Positions 7,186-10,354 of a stretch of 10,354 bases of DNA are shown in pieces. This stretch comes from Planctomycetota bacterium (GTDB taxonomy: Bacteria > Planctomycetota > Phycisphaerae > Sedimentisphaerales > SM23-30). Positions within the stretch are counted from its first letter, which is position 1, and every line of letters begins with the position of its first letter. The stretch spans positions 22,258 through 32,611 of the forward strand of contig JAKJEP010000006.1 in the NCBI GenBank assembly GCA_022705365.1, written 5' to 3'. The position numbers and the translations under genes were made by a program. The notes beneath the pieces were generated by a model that saw only the letters and a list, made by a program, of their open reading frames with translations, did not search any database and was not told the origin of the DNA.

Positions 7186-8244
7186 ATGAATAAGAAAATC
7201 CTCATCGAAAATTTGAAGAAAGCGGGAAAGCCGACGGAAACTTATCAAAGCCCGGACGGCACCAGCATCGTGATATTACCCTATGGCGGCCGGATGCTGG
7301 GCTTGTATGCCCCCGGCAGCGAGCAGAATTTTTACTGGACGCATACCGCCCTGGAAAATGTGGAATCGGCCCGGGAATTCTATGCCGGCCAGCAGTGGCA
7401 CAACTCCGGCGGCGACCGGACCTGGCTGTCGCCCGAGGCGGATGTTTTCTTTCCCAAATTCCCCAAGCTCGATCCCTATTTTCAGCCGCGGCAGTTGGAT
7501 CCCGGCAATTATCAAGTGGTCAAAAAGGATGGCACCATACAACTGACTAACAAGCTGGCCATAACCCTCTCGCGGACCGGGCAGGAGGTCCCCCTGGAAA
7601 TTGCCAAATCCTTTGGAGCAGCTTCCAATCCCCTGCAGCACGAAGCCGATACCCAGAAATTGCTGGACCGCCTCGAATACGCCGGCTACTGCCAATATAC
7701 TTCGCTGGAGATCCAGAGTCCGGACGCCTCCCGGATGGGGCCGGTCGGTCTCTGGAACCTGGTGCAGATGCCGCATCGAGGCGACCTGCTGATCCCCACC
7801 TATGTTCCCACCCAGCCCCGGCTTATCATGGGCAAAATCAGCCAGGAAGATATCATCGTCACCGATCATCTCATTCGCTACAAAATGCGGGCACCGGGCG
7901 AACACAAGATTTCCATTCGTGCCCTGCCTACCGCCGGCCGCATCGGGTATCTGTATGAAACCGCAGATCAATGGGCCGTCATTATCCGGAATTTCTTCGT
8001 GAATCCTTCCGGCCTGTATGTGGACGTTCCCTGGGATGCCACGGACTACTTCGGTTTTTCCACCCAGGCCTGCAACGTAAACAGCGGACTGGGCCAGTTC
8101 AGCGAACTGGAATACCATATCCCAGCCGTTGGCCAAGGCACCGGCCGGACCCGCTGCGACGACGCCGCCCAGGTGTGGGCCTTTCGCGGTTCGTATGCGG
8201 ATATCGTTTCTGTCATACGGCTGCTGCTCACAACCGAGCTATAA
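7186..8244 (+). CDS. Galactose-mutarotase-like fold protein, function unknown
   Basis: A 352-residue protein with no signal peptide or membrane segment, so probably cytoplasmic. I do not recognise a characterised family. The sequence has the feel of the aldose-epimerase/galactose-mutarotase superfamily as seen in uncharacterised domain families such as DUF4380 or DUF6786. Supporting features are an early beta-strand run ILPYGGRMLGL (30-40), NFYWTH (48-53), SGGDRTWLSPE (74-84), LWNLVQMP near 189 followed by a loop and LLIPT, and the late SELEYHIP (306-313). In true mutarotases conserved His and Glu residues act on the ring. The candidate residues here (His72, Glu84, His311, Glu307/Glu309) are only guesses. 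It is the last gene of the operon, 23 bases after the symporter gene. A role in interconverting or sensing the imported sugar fits the context but is inference. The alternative start at 7174 would add four residues. The first residues MNKKILIENLKKAGKP look like an ordinary cytoplasmic helix. Confidence 0.7.
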   Translation: MNKKILIENLKKAGKPTETYQSPDGTSIVILPYGGRMLGLYAPGSEQNFYWTHTALENVESAREFYAGQQWHNSGGDRTWLSPEADVFFPKFPKLDPYFQPRQLDPGNYQVVKKDGTIQLTNKLAITLSRTGQEVPLEIAKSFGAASNPLQHEADTQKLLDRLEYAGYCQYTSLEIQSPDASRMGPVGLWNLVQMPHRGDLLIPTYVPTQPRLIMGKISQEDIIVTDHLIRYKMRAPGEHKISIRALPTAGRIGYLYETADQWAVIIRNFFVNPSGLYVDVPWDATDYFGFSTQACNVNSGLGQFSELEYHIPAVGQGTGRTRCDDAAQVWAFRGSYADIVSVIRLLLTTEL

Positions 8245-8451
8245 ATACAGCGTTACCGGCATCGCTCTTCCCCAGATTGTCTCTCTGTGTACCATTCCCC
8301 ATACCTTTGCCCTGGGACCTTGGTCCTGGTTTTACGCGACTTTCATCGCAAACAACGAAGCGAGTAACAGGAACGTCGACTGGGTAAAACGCTCGCGGTA
8401 GTAAGTCGTCCTCTGACCCCTACTGCAAGCCTGCCTATTCCTAGAACGGTT
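8245..8451. other. Gap between convergent genes
   Basis: About 207 bases separating the end of the + strand operon from the end of the minus-strand CotH-family gene. Apart from a weak hairpin at 8314-8333 and a short inverted repeat GCGA/TCGC at 8336-8349, I see no gene, RNA or strong terminator. Short open frames through it are out-of-frame continuations of the flanking gene's shadow frames. Confidence 0.6.
8314..8333 (+). terminator. Weak candidate rho-independent terminator
   Basis: GGGAC, a CTTG loop and GTCCT can form a five-pair hairpin with one G-U pair. Two G residues and then four T residues follow. The stem is short and the T run is poor, so this is only a candidate end for the six-gene operon about 70 bases after its last stop codon. 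Confidence 0.3.
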
Positions 8452-10354
8452 TTATGGCGAATTCGCACAGGTTCCATCCTGGGGATCATTGCAGTTCAGC
8501 CAGTCACCCGCCAGCACGGCCAGGTCCTGAAAATTGATAATACAATCCTGATTCAAATCCATCGCCGTGGTGGCAGGATCACCGCAGTTCAGAGCGCCGC
8601 GGGAGATCAGTACATGCAGGGGAGTATTATCCGCACCGTAATCACCACCGGGGCCAACGACAAAATCGATAGTGGTTCCGATACTTACCGAAAGAGTTAA
8701 ATCGAAGAAGACATCGGCACTGGCTGAAAGCTGGCTGAAAAGCGGCTGGGCTGCATTGCCGTTTTTAATAATCCACATATCCACCACCCCGCTATGGCCG
8801 GCGGCGAATTTTCCGGTAATATGAACGGTTTCACTGGCAGGGGAGGTCCAGCGCACCTTGGCCAGATCCGGCACCGAGCCGGGCGGAGCCGGGTGCAGTG
8901 ATACTTCGTTGGTATTCACCCCGTAGATCCAGGGGCCGAAATTTTTCCAGATAATCGGAAAACCGGAATAACTGGCACTGCTCAGCGTCCAGGAGTTATT
9001 GGTGGAATCCTGTGTCAGTTTATTGAAGGCAACAAAATCATTCAGCTCGCTGCCGGCCCCGTAGGACCAGTTCCGGTACGGGTTTTGACCCGGGCTGCCG
9101 AGCAGGGCGGGATTGTAATCCTGCTGGAAGTCCCAGCCGGTTTCCCCCCATAAAAGCCAGCTTTCCGCTATCTCACTCAGGTCTGCCATATCCACACGGC
9201 AGTCCCGGTTGATGTCACCCGTCATCCCCCGGCCGATCTCCCAGATATCCCCGCAGCTATCCACCGACAGAGCCGGGCGGCTGGTATCATGATGCACCAG
9301 ATAGCTGTTGCCGTCCCGGATGGCAGCCTGTACATAGATCTTACGGTTAAGATAATCCTCCGGCAGATCCGCCGTCCAGACAAAATGCCGGTTTTCAGCA
9401 GGCAGGTTTTGCGCTCCGGGAATGGGTACCATATACTCCCATACCAGATCCGACCAGTATAGATCCACCGTACAGGCATCCCCTTCCGCATCGCTATAAT
9501 CCCAGCTAATATCGATGGTATTGTTATCGATGATGGGCACTTCCATCTGAATCAGCGGATTGCGGTTGGCCGGCAGGGTGAAGGTTTTACTTGCCAGCCA
9601 GTTTTTCAGCCAGGCATTGCGCGAGGCAAAGAGGGACTTAATGCTTTCTTTCTGGCTGTAGTTTCTGACAAACGGACCCCAGCTATTTTCATAGGCTTCA
9701 TAATGAAGGCCTATTTCATCGTTAATATCCTTTTCATATTTCTCAAAGGTTTCATCCATCAGGGTATTCAGTTTTTCCACGACATTATAGTTCTGTACAA
9801 TATCATTCAGGATAACCAGGTTCCGATTCTCAAATTCTGCGCTGTACCCACTGGAACTGCTCACGCACCGCTCCATCCATTTGTTCGGGCTGTAATAGGG
9901 ATCCAGTGACGCGCCGCCGACATCGCCGTAGTAGTGGGAAAAGTCGTAAGCAATCCACTGCCATTTCAACTCAGGTTCCGCCGGGTGAATGAGGATAAAA
10001 TTGTTGCGTGCAATATCAAAATTCGGCCCGCAGTTATTAATCGCCCACCGGTAAAACCATTCGTCCAGTTCCACCTCCCCCAACATGGCATTCAAAATCT
10101 GATTCGAGGGGGTATTGGTAATCAGATTGGATACATCCATCAGGCTCTGAAAGGAACCAAAGGGATCGCTCTTCTTTTCATAAATTTGTGGATACAGCGC
10201 CGGATCCGTATAATAATTCAGATCGTTGTAGGGATAGGCATCCGGATGAAATACCTCCCCACTGTCATCCAGCCCCCGGCGGCGTAAGGTGGCGGCGTTG
10301 AGCGATTCCTGGGCCAGAAATAATCCGTAAAAGGTGCCATTAATATGGAAACGG
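8452..10354 (-). CDS. Secreted CotH-kinase-family protein with two EF-hand (dockerin-like) repeats (5'-truncated)
   Basis: The frame stays open on the minus strand to the right edge, so the true start is outside and the Met at 10138-10140 is internal; 633 residues are visible. The first ~255 residues (about 9590-10353) look like the CotH kinase domain, an atypical kinase fold first known from Bacillus spore coat. Visible features are FHINGTYFGLFLAQE near the edge, then NFDIARNNF with a presumed catalytic Asp (10015-10017), and WQWIAYDFSHYYG with a presumed metal-binding Asp (9943-9945). The 24-residue spacing is close to that of the paired Asp residues in CotH. Next come a fibronectin-III-like segment (about 9247-9564), an EF-hand (9181-9216), a beta-sandwich domain (about 8605-9120; VRWTSPASE, IDFVVGPGGDYG) and a terminal EF-hand (8524-8559). 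Such proteins are usually exported; the signal peptide is not visible. The substrate is unknown. It converges on the operon, so it is a separate transcription unit. Confidence 0.85.
   Translation of the reverse strand, partial: RFHINGTFYGLFLAQESLNAATLRRRGLDDSGEVFHPDAYPYNDLNYYTDPALYPQIYEKKSDPFGSFQSLMDVSNLITNTPSNQILNAMLGEVELDEWFYRWAINNCGPNFDIARNNFILIHPAEPELKWQWIAYDFSHYYGDVGGASLDPYYSPNKWMERCVSSSSGYSAEFENRNLVILNDIVQNYNVVEKLNTLMDETFEKYEKDINDEIGLHYEAYENSWGPFVRNYSQKESIKSLFASRNAWLKNWLASKTFTLPANRNPLIQMEVPIIDNNTIDISWDYSDAEGDACTVDLYWSDLVWEYMVPIPGAQNLPAENRHFVWTADLPEDYLNRKIYVQAAIRDGNSYLVHHDTSRPALSVDSCGDIWEIGRGMTGDINRDCRVDMADLSEIAESWLLWGETGWDFQQDYNPALLGSPGQNPYRNWSYGAGSELNDFVAFNKLTQDSTNNSWTLSSASYSGFPIIWKNFGPWIYGVNTNEVSLHPAPPGSVPDLAKVRWTSPASETVHITGKFAAGHSGVVDMWIIKNGNAAQPLFSQLSASADVFFDLTLSVSIGTTIDFVVGPGGDYGADNTPLHVLISRGALNCGDPATTAMDLNQDCIINFQDLAVLAGDWLNCNDPQDGTCANSP
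8524..8559 (-). other. EF-hand calcium loop, dockerin-like repeat 2 (C-terminal)
   Basis: The protein reads DLNQDCIINFQD followed by LAVLAGDWL. It has the same spacing of Asp, Asn, Asp, Ile, Asn and Asp as repeat 1. It ends about 23 residues before the stop codon, following the beta-sandwich domain. Confidence 0.75.
9181..9216 (-). other. EF-hand calcium loop, dockerin-like repeat 1
   Basis: The protein reads DINRDCRVDMAD followed by LSEIAESWL. Asp, Asn, Asp, Arg, Asp and Asp at positions 1, 3, 5, 7, 9 and 12 form an EF-hand-like calcium-binding loop and an F-helix, as in one half of a type I dockerin. In cellulosomes a dockerin has two adjacent copies; here the copies are separated. Confidence 0.75.

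Noticed and set aside
7276..8136. 286-codon open frame on the minus strand inside the mutarotase-like gene
   Set aside because: Shadow frame; the + strand frame has the good start, the ribosome binding site and the operon position.
8336..8349. Inverted repeat GCGA/TCGC as a terminator of the minus-strand gene
   Set aside because: Only four base pairs and no T run in either direction.
8129..8401. 90-codon + strand open frame bridging the last operon gene and the gap
   Set aside because: It lies out of frame in the preceding gene, lacks a ribosome binding site and has no recognisable features.
10138..10140. Met codon as the start of the CotH-family gene
   Set aside because: Coding sequence typical of the CotH domain continues upstream in the same frame to the window edge.
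9934..10287. 117-codon open frame on the + strand at the right edge
   Set aside because: Antisense to the CotH-family gene, whose frame remains open to the window end.

Overview
The window looks like carbohydrate-degradation DNA from a Planctomycetes-type bacterium, most probably the Phycisphaerae or Sedimentisphaerales group. The base composition is moderately GC-rich by eye. There are secreted glycoside hydrolases with a full operon around them. The opposite-strand protein carries EF-hand repeats of the 'GDIN.DC.VD..DL..IAESWL' kind, common in secreted proteins of that phylum. The taxonomic assignment is inference from protein style, not from a marker gene.

Left and centre (2-8244, all + strand): six genes with short gaps (about 20-45 bases), which reads as one operon whose promoter lies off the left edge. 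In order they are: the C-terminal part of an enolase-superfamily sugar-acid dehydratase (galactonate dehydratase-like); a D-2-hydroxyacid dehydrogenase starting at TTG; two tandem exported GH36-type alpha-galactosidase paralogues (713 and 676 aa) that keep the catalytic aspartates but differ in one active-site loop; a ten-helix RhaT-family sugar:H+ symporter; and a cytoplasmic protein that looks galactose-mutarotase-like.

A coherent reading is a scavenging module. The exported GH36 enzymes release a terminal sugar from a glycan or glycoside, the RhaT-like carrier brings it across the inner membrane, the mutarotase-like protein may handle the anomer, and the dehydratase and dehydrogenase act on the derived sugar acid. 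The real sugar is not known. GH36 suggests galactose or a galacto-configured sugar, whereas RhaT suggests a 6-deoxy sugar.

Right (8245-10354): a gap of about 200 bases separates convergent genes and holds only a weak terminator-like hairpin. On the minus strand follows the C-terminal 633 residues of a large CotH-kinase-family protein whose start is off the right edge. After the kinase-like domain it has a fibronectin-III-like segment, an EF-hand (dockerin-like) repeat, a beta-sandwich domain and a second EF-hand repeat at the C-terminus.

No RNA genes, insertion sequences, CRISPR arrays or attachment sites were seen. Nothing here is convincingly a wholly new system. The most unusual points are the divergent GH36 pair coupled to a RhaT-type carrier, the Glu in place of Asp in the dehydratase's His-Asp dyad, and the CotH protein with two separated EF-hand repeats.
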